A stretch of 27,959 nt of DNA, from positions 1 to 27,959 of the forward strand of contig CAZHBZ010000009.1 of the NCBI GenBank assembly GCA_964530925.1, read 5' to 3'. Every line of letters begins with the position of its first letter. The first letter of the stretch is position 1. Below, piece after piece: positions 15,521 to 22,905 of the stretch. Source of the DNA: LiPW-15 sp964530925. Its GTDB lineage: Bacteria; Patescibacteriota; Minisyncoccia; UBA6257; 2-01-FULL-56-20. The notes beneath the pieces were generated by a model. It saw only the letters and a program-made list of their open reading frames with translations. It was not told where the DNA came from and ran no database searches. A program made the translations under genes and the position numbers.

Positions 15521-16513
15521 CTATAATCTCGCAAGCGCCGCTTTAAATGCGTCTTCAGAGGAAGCAATTATCAAATAACCCTCCGGAGTCAAACCGTAGA
15601 CGAACATTGCGGGCTTCGCTTCGAATCCAAGCTCCCGCACAGGCATGCCGGAAAGCTGAGCATCTTTAAAGGACGGCTCTCTACTTCCCGGTGAGACGGG
15701 AAACATAAAAGATATAAAGTCGTCCTCCATCTCGAGCTTCGCCACCTCTCCCGCGACCAAAAGCCCATTTACGCCTGACTTCAATCTAAGAATTATGCCT
15801 GGCCAGGATCCAGCGGCATCCTTGTAAAGAAACGAGGTGAAGTCAGTGTCAAAATTCGATTGTATAACGCTTTTCGCGGAAAAATTCACGCTCAAGACAG
15901 AGAGAAAATCAGAAAATGCCAGATACTCTCCGACGCGGTTTTCGAGCTGGGTTTCTGTTATAGTTCCCGTCGCGAATCTAAAAGCCTCCCTCCACTGCTC
16001 AAGCGCTGAAAGGCCGGTGCTCTCTACCGGTCTAATCGGAAGGACCATGTCGGGCGGAATCGTAAAAAATGTCTTATGGACCAATCTGCCGACTTGCCCG
16101 ACAGGCTCCGAAGGCTTCGTTTGCGGAGTAGTCGTCGCAGTAGCGCCGCCCCCTCCGAGAGCGCCAGGCTTTTCTCCGTTTTTTGAAACGAGTATCGGCA
16201 AAAAATAACCTACCGCGAAAAGTATAAGCGCGCCGCCAACACCCAAAAGGATATATTTCCAAGTTTTGCTTTTTACTATAACGTCCGCCGCGATAGGAAC
16301 ATCGGTTTTTGGAGCAACCCCCTCCCGCGGAACAGAAAGCGCTATTTTGCCGGAAATACCCAAAAGACCTCCGCCCTTGCCAATTGATTCTATGTCGCTC
16401 GCCATCGTCCGCATTTTTATCTCCAAATTGGAAGGCGGGAGATGCGGCACGGAGGACGCTCCAAGGGTCGGATCATTCGGATCTCTGGGTTGCACCGATT
16501 CAAATTCTTCCAT
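15521..16513 (-). CDS. Single-helix membrane protein of unknown function
   Basis: 330 residues from ATG at 16511-16513. A Pro-rich cytoplasmic tail (1-85) precedes one membrane helix (about 86-109), a Gly/Thr/Pro linker and an outside domain of about 190 residues containing a YGLTPEGYLIIASSEDAFKAAL segment near the C-terminus. No catalytic motif seen. Proteins of this plan are common in Patescibacteria, but I do not recognise a named family. It is downstream of pnp, separated by a perfect 26-bp palindrome, with a TAGAAT box 7 nt before the ATG, so it probably has its own promoter. Confidence 0.75.
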   Translation of the reverse strand: MEEFESVQPRDPNDPTLGASSVPHLPPSNLEIKMRTMASDIESIGKGGGLLGISGKIALSVPREGVAPKTDVPIAADVIVKSKTWKYILLGVGGALILFAVGYFLPILVSKNGEKPGALGGGGATATTTPQTKPSEPVGQVGRLVHKTFFTIPPDMVLPIRPVESTGLSALEQWREAFRFATGTITETQLENRVGEYLAFSDFLSVLSVNFSAKSVIQSNFDTDFTSFLYKDAAGSWPGIILRLKSGVNGLLVAGEVAKLEMEDDFISFMFPVSPGSREPSFKDAQLSGMPVRELGFEAKPAMFVYGLTPEGYLIIASSEDAFKAALARL

Positions 16514-16534
16514 TGCCTTAATTCTAACACACAA

Positions 16535-16560
16535 CCCGGATGGTCCATGGACCATCCGGG
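16535..16560. terminator. Perfect 26-bp palindrome, likely pnp terminator
   Basis: CCCGGATGGTCCA followed by its exact complement. On the minus strand it lies after pnp; the T-run is poor (TTGTGTGTT). The same sequence core recurs as the terminator at 24580-24605. Confidence 0.5.
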
Positions 16561-16609
16561 CTATATTTTCTGCTATCGTTTTCGCTCGACCGTTTGATCG
16601 AGAAAAGTT

Positions 16610-18736
16610 TTACTTTTCGTTAAGTCGCTTCAACGACAAACCAATTCTCCCTTCTTCCGCGCGAATTACTTTGGCGCGAACGAAATCTCCCAATTTCACG
16701 ACCTCATCCACGGTCTTCACAAATCCATCTTTGAGCTCGGAAACGTGGATCATTCCGTCCATACCTCCTCCCAAATCCACTATCGCGCCGAATTCCATTA
16801 TTTTAATGATGTTTCCCTCCACAATATCGCCAACTTTAATATCGCGGGTAATCATATTTATTTCCTCGAGCGCCGCGTTAAGCGAAGCTTGGTCGGAACT
16901 TCCCACGGAAACTCCCCCATCCTCGTCGATATCAATGCCCGCGAGTCCGTATTTCTCGATGAGGCCATTGATAACCTTGCCTCCCGGCCCGATAAGCGCG
17001 CCAATCTTTTCTTTGCTGATCTTAATACGCACGACTTTCGGCGCGTACTTCGAAATTTCTTTTCTGGGTTCGGGGATAATTCCCTTTATGACATCCAATA
17101 TCTGAAGTCTTGCGGCCTTGGCCTGGGCCAAAGTTTTCTCGGCCATCTCAAGGGTCAACCCTTCAAGTTTTACGTCCAGCTGGATTGCGTTAATACCATC
17201 GCGGGTTCCCGCGACCTTAAAGTCCATATCGCCGTAGTGATCTTCCGGACCCTGAAGGTCGGTCAAAACCTTATAATCGCCTTTATCGTTGGACATTAAG
17301 CCCATCGCGATTCCAGCAACTGGTTTTTTTATCGGCACGCCAGCGTCCATAAGCGACAACGTGGTCGCGCAAACGGTAGCCATAGAAGAAGAGCCGTTCG
17401 AGGAAAGAATTTCGGAAACCACGCGAATGGTATACGGGAATTCATCCGAAGTCGGGAGGACCGGAAGAATAGCCTTGAGAGCCAAAGCGCCGTGTCCGAT
17501 TTCGCGCCTCCCCGGAGTGCCCAAGCGGCCTGTTTCTCCAACAGAATATGGCGGGAAATTGTAATGCAACATGAACCTGCGCTTGCCGTTCGTTTCCATA
17601 GTCTCAATGACCTGTTCCTGTCCGGGCGGAGCGATGGTCGTAATAGCCAGAGCCTGAGTGTTCCCGCGCACAAAAAGTCCGGAGCCATGAGTGCGCTCGA
17701 AAAGCCCCACTTCGCCGTCCAGGGGACGAATCTCATCCATCTTGCGGCTATCGGGGCGGAGTTCTTTCTCCAAAATATTTTTATGAACCAAATTATCTAT
17801 AACGGTCTCAAAGAGATGCTCCACCATCATCATATTCAAGTTTTCAAACTTCGGTTCGAGCTCGGCGATTAGGCCGGCCTTCAAACTGGCGAGTCGTCTT
17901 TCGCGCTCAACTTTATCGAGCGGATGCGAACCATCGCGCGGAGTGAGATGTGGATAAACAGCCTCATAAGCTTTTCCTTCCATATAGCTTTCCACGGCGG
18001 AAACAAGCGCGGGGTCCGGTTCGGCCAATTTTACATCGGCTTTTATCTGGCCCAATTCCGCAACCAATTTTTTCTGGAACGCCACAAGCGTGTCTACCGC
18101 GCTCATTCCGAGCTTTAAAGCTTCCAGAGCGTCGGCTTCTTGCGTATCGGAACCGCTCATCTCAATCATGTTGAGCTTGCCTTCCGGTCCCGCGACAAAC
18201 GCCTCCATTTCCACGCCCGGAGAATTCAATTCAACCTGTGAAGGATTGATAACAAACTTCCCGCCTATTTTCCCAATGCGAACTCCGGCAGCCGGCCCGT
18301 TCCAGGGAATATCAGAAATAGCCAAAGCGGCGGAAATCGCCAAGAGCCCCAGCTGTTCGGGTTCGTTTTCTTCATCGAGCGCCAAGACGGTCACAATTAC
18401 CTGTATGTCACGGCGCAGACGCTGATCGAAAAGCGGGCGGATAGTTCGGTCGATTATGCGGCCCGCAAGAACAGCTTCTTCAGAAGCTTTGCCTTCGCGA
18501 CGCACATAACGGCTGCCCAAAATCTTTCCCGCGGCGTAAAATCTTTCTTCGTAGTCAACCTTGAGAGGCATGTAGTCTCCCTCGGTGTCTTCTCCGGACA
18601 TGACCACGGTCGCGAGAACCACGGTTTCTCCGCACTTGGCCATGACCGCGGCGTTAGCCTGTTCGGCGATGGACGAAACTTCTAAAGTTATCTTTTTTCC
18701 TCCGAGTTCAACCTCGTATTTTTTTCTTTGTATCAT
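16610..18736 (-). CDS. pnp: Polynucleotide phosphorylase
   Basis: 708 residues, typical length. Two RNase PH domains (about 1-215 and 315-545) joined by a helical linker, then a KH domain with IGALIGPGGKVINGL and an S1 domain with VGDIVEGNIIKI and GMIHVSEL. It degrades RNA from the 3' end using phosphate, in the cytoplasm. Gene order rpsO, NYN nuclease, pnp on this strand recalls the common rpsO-pnp pair. The ATG at 18736 is separated from an upstream GGAGG by 17 nt of A-rich sequence, which is too far for ordinary initiation. The upstream gap carries two heptamer arrays. Confidence 0.96.
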   Translation of the reverse strand: MIQRKKYEVELGGKKITLEVSSIAEQANAAVMAKCGETVVLATVVMSGEDTEGDYMPLKVDYEERFYAAGKILGSRYVRREGKASEEAVLAGRIIDRTIRPLFDQRLRRDIQVIVTVLALDEENEPEQLGLLAISAALAISDIPWNGPAAGVRIGKIGGKFVINPSQVELNSPGVEMEAFVAGPEGKLNMIEMSGSDTQEADALEALKLGMSAVDTLVAFQKKLVAELGQIKADVKLAEPDPALVSAVESYMEGKAYEAVYPHLTPRDGSHPLDKVERERRLASLKAGLIAELEPKFENLNMMMVEHLFETVIDNLVHKNILEKELRPDSRKMDEIRPLDGEVGLFERTHGSGLFVRGNTQALAITTIAPPGQEQVIETMETNGKRRFMLHYNFPPYSVGETGRLGTPGRREIGHGALALKAILPVLPTSDEFPYTIRVVSEILSSNGSSSMATVCATTLSLMDAGVPIKKPVAGIAMGLMSNDKGDYKVLTDLQGPEDHYGDMDFKVAGTRDGINAIQLDVKLEGLTLEMAEKTLAQAKAARLQILDVIKGIIPEPRKEISKYAPKVVRIKISKEKIGALIGPGGKVINGLIEKYGLAGIDIDEDGGVSVGSSDQASLNAALEEINMITRDIKVGDIVEGNIIKIMEFGAIVDLGGGMDGMIHVSELKDGFVKTVDEVVKLGDFVRAKVIRAEEGRIGLSLKRLNEK

Positions 18737-18794
18737 TTTTATTTTTATTTTTGCCTCCAGCCGAAAGATTAACGAATTCTGAGCAGAGAACCTG

Positions 18795-18815
18795 ATTCTC
18801 TATTCACAATTCATT
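18795..18815. repeat. Heptamer array 7, upstream of pnp
   Basis: Three plus-strand units of ATTCNNN in the pnp leader region. Fewer units than the other arrays, so less certain. Confidence 0.45.
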
Positions 18816-18840
18816 AACCCGGCCAAGAAAGCTATTTATC

Positions 18841-18875
18841 TTCTACATTCTAGATTCTATGTTCTAAATTCTGTC
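18841..18875. repeat. Heptamer array 6, after the NYN gene
   Basis: Five plus-strand units of TTCTNNN (NNNAGAA on the minus strand), exactly 35 bp. It lies 3 nt beyond the stop codon of the NYN gene. Confidence 0.8.
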
Positions 18876-18878
18876 CGC

Positions 18879-19427
18879 TCACTTTCTGATAATGCTTTTC
18901 GGAATCGTTTCGATGTTGGTGAACTTGTCCGCGGACTCATGCAGCTTGGACGAAGCGCTTTTTCCGAAAGCCGCCACCTCCACGTAAACTCCTTTTCCCC
19001 ATTTTAAAAATTCGACCAAGGGGATAAAGTCTCCATCGCCGGTTACGAGAACCACGACATCCAGCGAATCGGCCATACGAATGGCATCCACAGCCATTCC
19101 TACATCCCAATCCGCTTTCTTGGTCCCGTCGGCCCACATTTGGAGATCTTTCATCCGAAGTTCCAATCCCGCTTTTTCGAGAGCTTCAAAAAAAGAGGCC
19201 TCGGTCGAAAGAGACCTTGTTCCTTCGGAGCGGGAAACTTCCGCCGGCGTTCCTTCGCTTTTTACCACATAGGCGATGGCGCGAATAAGCTCGCGTCCGT
19301 CCACGAGGTTTTTCATTAGCTCCGCATAATTAACGCGGCCGCGATACATGTTGCGCGCAGAATGATACAGGTTTTGGACATCGATAAAGATTCCGACCCG
19401 TTGATTCGCGTAGCGCGTGTTTGCCAT
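18879..19427 (-). CDS. NYN-domain (LabA/DUF88-type) predicted ribonuclease
   Basis: 182 residues with the PIN-like NYN fold: VGIFIDVQNLYH (Asp16), KADWDVGMAVDAI (Asp106, Asp108, Asp114) and VVVLVTGDGDFIPLVEFLKWGKGVYVE (Asp131, Asp133). The acidic set suggests a metal-dependent RNase. An insert near 57-74 contains SEGT twice and is encoded by a 9-bp direct repeat. It starts 4 nt after the rpsO stop and precedes pnp, so it sits inside an RNA-related operon; a role in RNA decay alongside PNPase is inference. Confidence 0.85.
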   Translation of the reverse strand: MANTRYANQRVGIFIDVQNLYHSARNMYRGRVNYAELMKNLVDGRELIRAIAYVVKSEGTPAEVSRSEGTRSLSTEASFFEALEKAGLELRMKDLQMWADGTKKADWDVGMAVDAIRMADSLDVVVLVTGDGDFIPLVEFLKWGKGVYVEVAAFGKSASSKLHESADKFTNIETIPKSIIRK

Positions 19428-19431
19428 TGTG

Positions 19432-19698
19432 TTACTTCTTGAGATCCAGCTTCTTCAAAAGCTTCTCGTACTTTTCCGGCTCTTTCTTTTTCATATAGGC
19501 CAGGAGTTTGCGGCGCTGACTTACCATCTTCAAAAGGCCGCGGCGGGAATGATTATCCTTGGCGTGCTTCTTTAAATGAGCGGTAAGCTCGTCAATCTGC
19601 CTTGAAAGAACCGCAATCTGAACACCGGCGGAACCGGTATCCTTATCGTGGATGCCATGTTCTCCTATTACTTTTGTCTTAGTTCGCTTAGAAAGCAT
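19432..19698 (-). CDS. rpsO: 30S ribosomal protein S15
   Basis: 88 residues, the standard S15 length, with GEHGIHDKDTGSAGVQIAVL and DNHSRRGLLKMVSQRRKLLAYMKK. S15 binds 16S rRNA early in small-subunit assembly. ATG at 19696-19698 is placed six nucleotides after TATTAT, with TTGCAA 17 bp further upstream, so the transcript probably starts at or next to the ATG. No room exists for the S15-binding leader that autoregulates rpsO in other bacteria. First gene of the rpsO-NYN-pnp set. Confidence 0.96.
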   Translation of the reverse strand: MLSKRTKTKVIGEHGIHDKDTGSAGVQIAVLSRQIDELTAHLKKHAKDNHSRRGLLKMVSQRRKLLAYMKKKEPEKYEKLLKKLDLKK

Positions 19699-19704
19699 AG
19701 GCCT

Positions 19705-19733
19705 ATAATACAGCGCTTTGACTTTTCTTGCAA
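19705..19733 (-). promoter_or_regulatory. rpsO promoter, leaderless type
   Basis: TTGCAA (19728-19733), a 17-bp spacer, TATTAT (19705-19710), then six nucleotides to the ATG. It is the best-formed example of the leaderless arrangement in the window. Confidence 0.7.
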
Positions 19734-19761
19734 GTATTTTTGGAAAATCTCTCTATAAATA

Positions 19762-19796
19762 TGAAAAGGCCCCGGAATCCTTTCGGATTCCAGGGC
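19762..19796 (-). terminator. Terminator of the GC-rich orphan gene
   Basis: A 12-bp stem with one G-U pair on the minus strand (19769-19780 with 19785-19796), GAAA loop, followed by CCTTTT. On the plus strand the G-U pair becomes a C-A mismatch, showing the minus orientation. Confidence 0.8.
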
Positions 19797-19803
19797 ACGT
19801 TGG

Positions 19804-20457
19804 CTACCTGGCGTTCGCGGTGCGATGTTCGTATCCGCGCCCGCGGTAAGCCGGGACGGGGGGCTGGAGTTCGGCGATGAGCCTCCGGAGCTGGAGGGCT
19901 CCTTCGAGTCCGCCGACTTCTCCGTAGGCCTGGCGGATCCTCTCCCTGACGTCCTCGCCTCGGTTCTGTTTCTCGCAGAGCTCCGAGGCCATCTGCCCGA
20001 GGAACTCGAGCTCGGCCGCCGCGGCGAGCGAAAGGGCCTCCTCGGCCCTCTCCCATCCCTCGCGGAAGTCGAAGCTCTCCGCTTCGCCCTCGCCGTTCAG
20101 GATGAGATCTGCCTCGTTGAGGCTGACCTGCGCCTCGGAGAGATCGACGCCGGGCGACTCCTTCTCGATGCGCTCGATCTCCTTCTCCGCCCGCCAGAGG
20201 GCGGCCATCGCGCGGCCCCTCGTGATGTGCCGGCCAACCTCGCCGTCGAGGAAGCCGATGACCCTCTTCACTTCCCTGGGTCCGATCGTGTAGATTGCGG
20301 CGCCGCCGGCGTTCTGGCCTGAAGGCGCGAACTCGCCACGCGATCCGAGAAGGGCAACTCCCCGAAGCAGTTCGGGCATGTTGAGCTCGGCCCGGAAGTT
20401 GCCGAAGAGGGCTGCCTTGCCCTTTTCGGTGAGAGTCACATGAACCTGCTTTGCCAT
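19804..20457 (-). CDS. GC-rich orphan gene, unknown function
   Basis: 217 residues. The N-terminus (VHVTLTEKGKAALFGN) is reminiscent of winged-helix wings, but this is weak. The rest is mostly helical, Glu/Arg/Ala-rich, with no membrane segment, ending in an Arg-rich tail. Third codon positions are strongly G/C, unlike rpsO or pnp next door. ATG at 20455-20457 has a GAGGAG site. It stands alone between a consensus promoter and a clear terminator. No family recognised; base composition suggests a different origin from its neighbours. Confidence 0.7.
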   Translation of the reverse strand: MAKQVHVTLTEKGKAALFGNFRAELNMPELLRGVALLGSRGEFAPSGQNAGGAAIYTIGPREVKRVIGFLDGEVGRHITRGRAMAALWRAEKEIERIEKESPGVDLSEAQVSLNEADLILNGEGEAESFDFREGWERAEEALSLAAAAELEFLGQMASELCEKQNRGEDVRERIRQAYGEVGGLEGALQLRRLIAELQPPVPAYRGRGYEHRTANAR

Positions 20458-20526
20458 TTCTTTCTCCTCTCTTTCTTCGCCATGATTCGTGAACTAAAAA
20501 ATTGTTAACACTTTCAGACTGGCAAG

Positions 20527-20554
20527 ATTATAGCAAATTAAAGGATTTTGTCAA
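20527..20554 (-). promoter_or_regulatory. Consensus promoter of the GC-rich orphan gene
   Basis: TTGACA (20549-20554), a 16-bp spacer and TATAAT (20527-20532). The leader is about 60 nt and contains the GAGGAG site. Confidence 0.8.
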
Positions 20555-20569
20555 TTCCGTCGACATTTA

Positions 20570-20605
20570 AAAACAGAAAAGAAAAAGGAGCCCCGTGGGG
20601 CTCCT
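20570..20605 (-). terminator. Strong minus-strand terminator with no gene in front
   Basis: A 9-bp stem AGGAGCCCC/GGGGCTCCT with a 2-nt loop (20586-20605), then a T/C-rich tract on the minus strand. The next gene upstream, the recombinase, is on the other strand, so the terminated transcript must be the intergenic region itself. Confidence 0.75.
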
Positions 20606-20877
20606 GTGAGTGTGGCTCGCTTAAGGCGAGCAGGACTTGAGCAGACTTTCGTCCGCTTTGTTCGAGCTATTTTGAATTCAACGGCCTGAGTTAATAATAG
20701 CACCGGCGACGACCTCCGCAACAGACCCCTGTGGACAACTTTTCGCTCCTTTTCTTTTTGTCAGGGACATGGTTTTCCGTTTCCTGCGAACGGAAACCAT
20801 TGCGCTCTCGCCCCGGCAGGTCGCCCCGGGCGACACCAAGCCTGGCGGGGCTCCGAGGGCCCCTGTCAAAAAGAAAA
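20606..20877 (-). ncRNA. Candidate structured RNA between terminator and recombinase gene
   Basis: This span holds hairpin GCGGAC-GAAA-GTCTGC (20641-20656, a GNRA loop on the minus strand), hairpin GCTCGC/GCGAGC (20615-20631), and a complex element at 20750-20877. The latter has outer arms of 17 bp with one T/T mismatch (20750-20766, 20861-20877), an inner 12-bp stem with one bulge (20769-20800), a stem GCCCCG.CAGG/CCTG.CGGGGC (20810-20851), and GTCGCCC/GGGCGAC (20820-20834). It does not match RNase P RNA, SRP RNA, tmRNA or 6S RNA as I know them. A 40- or 63-codon basic ORF (20678-20869) overlaps it and is an alternative. No clear minus-strand promoter was found. Confidence 0.4.
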
Positions 20878-20942
20878 CTCGCCCGGGTTGGCAGAAATCA
20901 AACCCACATGAAACGACATCATGTGTCGCAAAATATTAATGC

Positions 20943-20948
20943 TAGAAT
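20943..20948 (+). promoter_or_regulatory. -10 box of the recombinase gene
   Basis: TAGAAT six nucleotides before the ATG at 20955. An imperfect palindrome CGACATCATGTGTCG lies at 20914-20928, about where a -35 or an operator would be. Confidence 0.45.
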
Positions 20949-20954
20949 ATAGGT

Positions 20955-21839
20955 ATGGCCACGCTCGACAAGCTGTTTACCGATTATCTGAACTATCTGG
21001 AGATAGAAAAAAATCGCTCGGTTAAAACCCGGGAGAATTACGAGCGATACCTCAAGCGATTTTTTGCCTTCGCCAAACCCAAGTCCCCCGAGGATATTAC
21101 CGAAGATTCCGTCCGCTCTTTTAGGGTGGCGCTCTCGAGGGAAAATATAAAAAAGATAACCCAGGGCTATTACGCGATAGCGATAAGAAATTTTTTAAAA
21201 TACCTCGCGAAACGCGATGTCCCCTCCCTGGCTCCTGACAAAATAGAACTCCCGAAAATGAACCGACGCGATATTGAGGTCGTGGAGTATAAAGACATGG
21301 AACGATTGCTTGTGCCGCCCAAAGATCCAAATCTTCGAGATCTTCGAGATTGGGCGATACTCGAAACTTTGTTTTCCACGGGACTGCGCGTTTCCGAACT
21401 CTGCTCCTTGGATAGATATCTGGATTTGGACCAGGGCGAGTTCTCGGTGCGCGGGAAGGGCGAAAAAATAAGAGTAGTTTTTCTTTCCGACGGCGCGCGG
21501 CGCGCAATTAAAATGTATTTGGACAAAAGAACCGATGCGGACCAGGCGCTTTTCGTGAGCCTTACCAAGAATGGCAAAGTTTTGGGACGCATCATTCCCC
21601 GCGCGGTCCAAAGACTGATAGACTCGCGCGCCAAACGCGCGGGAATCGGCAAACATGTCCACCCGCACGAACTACGCCACAGCTTCGCAACCGACTTGCT
21701 CATGAACGGGGCGGATCTTCGCGCTGTCCAAGAAATGTTGGGACATTCCAATATCGCCACCACACAGATATATACCCACCTCACGAATAAGACGCTCAAA
21801 GACATCCATAAATCTTTTCACGGCAGAAGGAGAAAATAA
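20955..21839 (+). CDS. Xer-type tyrosine recombinase
   Basis: 294 residues, the size of XerC/XerD. An N-terminal SAM-like core-binding domain (about 1-90) and a catalytic domain with the full set: Arg145 in STGLRVSEL, Lys168 in VRGKGEK, His238 and Arg241 in HPHELRHSFATDL, His264 in LGHSNIATTQIYTH, and nucleophile Tyr273. It probably resolves chromosome dimers with FtsK, whose gamma domain is kept here. A phage or island integrase role is possible given the tRNA gene beside it, but no duplicated tRNA end was found. Apparently leaderless. Confidence 0.92.
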   Translation: MATLDKLFTDYLNYLEIEKNRSVKTRENYERYLKRFFAFAKPKSPEDITEDSVRSFRVALSRENIKKITQGYYAIAIRNFLKYLAKRDVPSLAPDKIELPKMNRRDIEVVEYKDMERLLVPPKDPNLRDLRDWAILETLFSTGLRVSELCSLDRYLDLDQGEFSVRGKGEKIRVVFLSDGARRAIKMYLDKRTDADQALFVSLTKNGKVLGRIIPRAVQRLIDSRAKRAGIGKHVHPHELRHSFATDLLMNGADLRAVQEMLGHSNIATTQIYTHLTNKTLKDIHKSFHGRRRK

Positions 21840-21853
21840 AAAATTAGATATTG

Positions 21854-21936
21854 TGCTCCCGAGAGGATTTGAACCTCTAACCCTTTTGGGGACAGCGTCC
21901 TAAGCGCTGCGCGTATGCCAATTCCGCCACGGGAGC
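21854..21936 (-). tRNA. tRNA-Leu(TAG)
   Basis: A class II tRNA on the minus strand. Acceptor GCTCCCG pairs with CGGGAGC, discriminator A, anticodon stem CAGCG/CGCTG around loop CTTAGGA (anticodon TAG), a long variable arm with CCCC/GGG, and T arm AGAGG-TTCAAAT-CCTCT. CCA is not encoded. A T-run follows. Confidence 0.93.
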
Positions 21937-22068
21937 ATATTCTTCGTTCTGCCACCTGCTCGCCTCGTTAAAGCTCCAGCGGAGCGGGCCCGTTTTTATA
22001 TTCTATATGCCCCAAAAAATATAGCAAAATCGAAGGCTCCCACAACATTAAGGCGCGCTGCTAGAACT

Positions 22069-22205
22069 TGACCCCATAGTAGAACTTCGCCCGCTGCCAC
22101 CGCTTGCCTCTTTCGCAGATATTTCCAAAATATGGACTTTTTTACCTGGCATCAGCTCCCGCTGGCACCGCGAAATACATAAGGCGAAGTTTCACTACGG
22201 GGTTG
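22069..22205 (+). repeat. Element bounded by 23-bp imperfect inverted repeats
   Basis: Arms 22069-22091 and 22183-22205 match at 18 of 23 positions. As plus-strand RNA three of the five differences become G-U pairs, giving 21 of 23. Inside lie two direct copies of CGCTGSCACCGC and an ATATTT/AAAATAT hairpin. The right arm ends in the -35 box of the following cassette. The remaining sequence 21937-22068 holds a GCTCC/GGAGC hairpin and weak promoter-like boxes for the tRNA, and no gene. Confidence 0.5.
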
Positions 22206-22231
22206 ACTTTTTTAACATTTAGTGATATAAT
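22203..22231 (+). promoter_or_regulatory. Consensus promoter of the GC-rich cassette
   Basis: TTGACT (22203-22208), a 17-bp spacer and TATAAT (22226-22231). The leader of about 75 nt contains a CCCCGC-AAAC-GCGGGG hairpin (22283-22298) just before the ribosome site. Confidence 0.8.
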
Positions 22232-22313
22232 TCCCTTACTTGAGCATAAGGCTCGAGCAAGCAAATTTGACAACAAAAACAGCCCCGCAAACGCGGGGAG
22301 AAGAGGTGAGAAG

Positions 22314-22904
22314 ATGACGACAGAAACGCGAGGCCAGAGGGAGCCCGGAAGCGGGCTTTCGCTGAACCTCGACTACACGCTGAACAAAAGCAACCTTCAG
22401 GCGCTCGCCACGGTCACGTTTCGCAAGAAGCATGCCCCGAGCGAACCCCTGAACGTCATCTTCGTCCTCATAGGACACGACTCCCAAGTCGAGGAAACCG
22501 ATGAGTCCGGCCGGACGCAGGCAACCTTCACACTGCCCGCTCCCGGAAACTACAGACTCGTCGCCTATCTCGAAGTGGAACCGGGAAACTGGAAATCCAA
22601 GGCTGTCGTGTACGAGGAGCCTCCCAAAAAGGAAGCTCTGAAACCCGGGAAGCTCACCGTCCGCGTCGTCGGCCCCTTGGGGAGCCAGAAGCTCCTCATC
22701 TTCGTGGCCGAAGAGGGCGGAAAGAGCATCCCGAACTTCAAGGGACTCGTCATCGAGGGCGGAGCTCCCTCCGAGTTCACAACCGACAACTTCGGGATGT
22801 TCGTCTTTCCGACCAACATCCCGAACGGAGACAAGCGCGCGATCCGCGTGCGTGTCTCGGACGGACCCGGCCTCGAGTGGGCCGGCGTCCTCATTGGAGG
22901 ATAA
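22314..22904 (+). CDS. GC-rich cassette gene 1: two beta-sandwich-like repeats
   Basis: 196 residues from ATG at 22314, which has GAGGTGAG upstream. After a polar N-terminus the protein looks like two tandem Ig- or CNA-B-like beta domains (about 20-105 and 110-195), each with alternating hydrophobic strands and a polar turn before a strand: DESGRTQATFTLP in the first, DNFGMFVFP in the second. There is no signal peptide or membrane helix, so it is probably cytoplasmic. I do not recognise a family. First of four tightly packed genes, all with strong ribosome sites and strongly G/C third positions. Confidence 0.7.
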   Translation: MTTETRGQREPGSGLSLNLDYTLNKSNLQALATVTFRKKHAPSEPLNVIFVLIGHDSQVEETDESGRTQATFTLPAPGNYRLVAYLEVEPGNWKSKAVVYEEPPKKEALKPGKLTVRVVGPLGSQKLLIFVAEEGGKSIPNFKGLVIEGGAPSEFTTDNFGMFVFPTNIPNGDKRAIRVRVSDGPGLEWAGVLIGG

Positions 22905-22905
22905 A

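Noticed and set aside
20730..20740. DnaA-box-like TTGTCCACA on the minus strand
   Set aside because: Single copy with a mismatch, no AT-rich unwinding region and no dnaA or dnaN nearby; not an origin.
20678..20869. Small minus-strand ORF of 63 codons (TTG start) or 40 codons (ATG)
   Set aside because: It overlaps the stem-rich element, has no good ribosome site, and its residues follow the repeats of the stems. Kept only as an alternative to the RNA candidate.
21940..21975. A further heptamer array before the tRNA
   Set aside because: The period is not held beyond two units.
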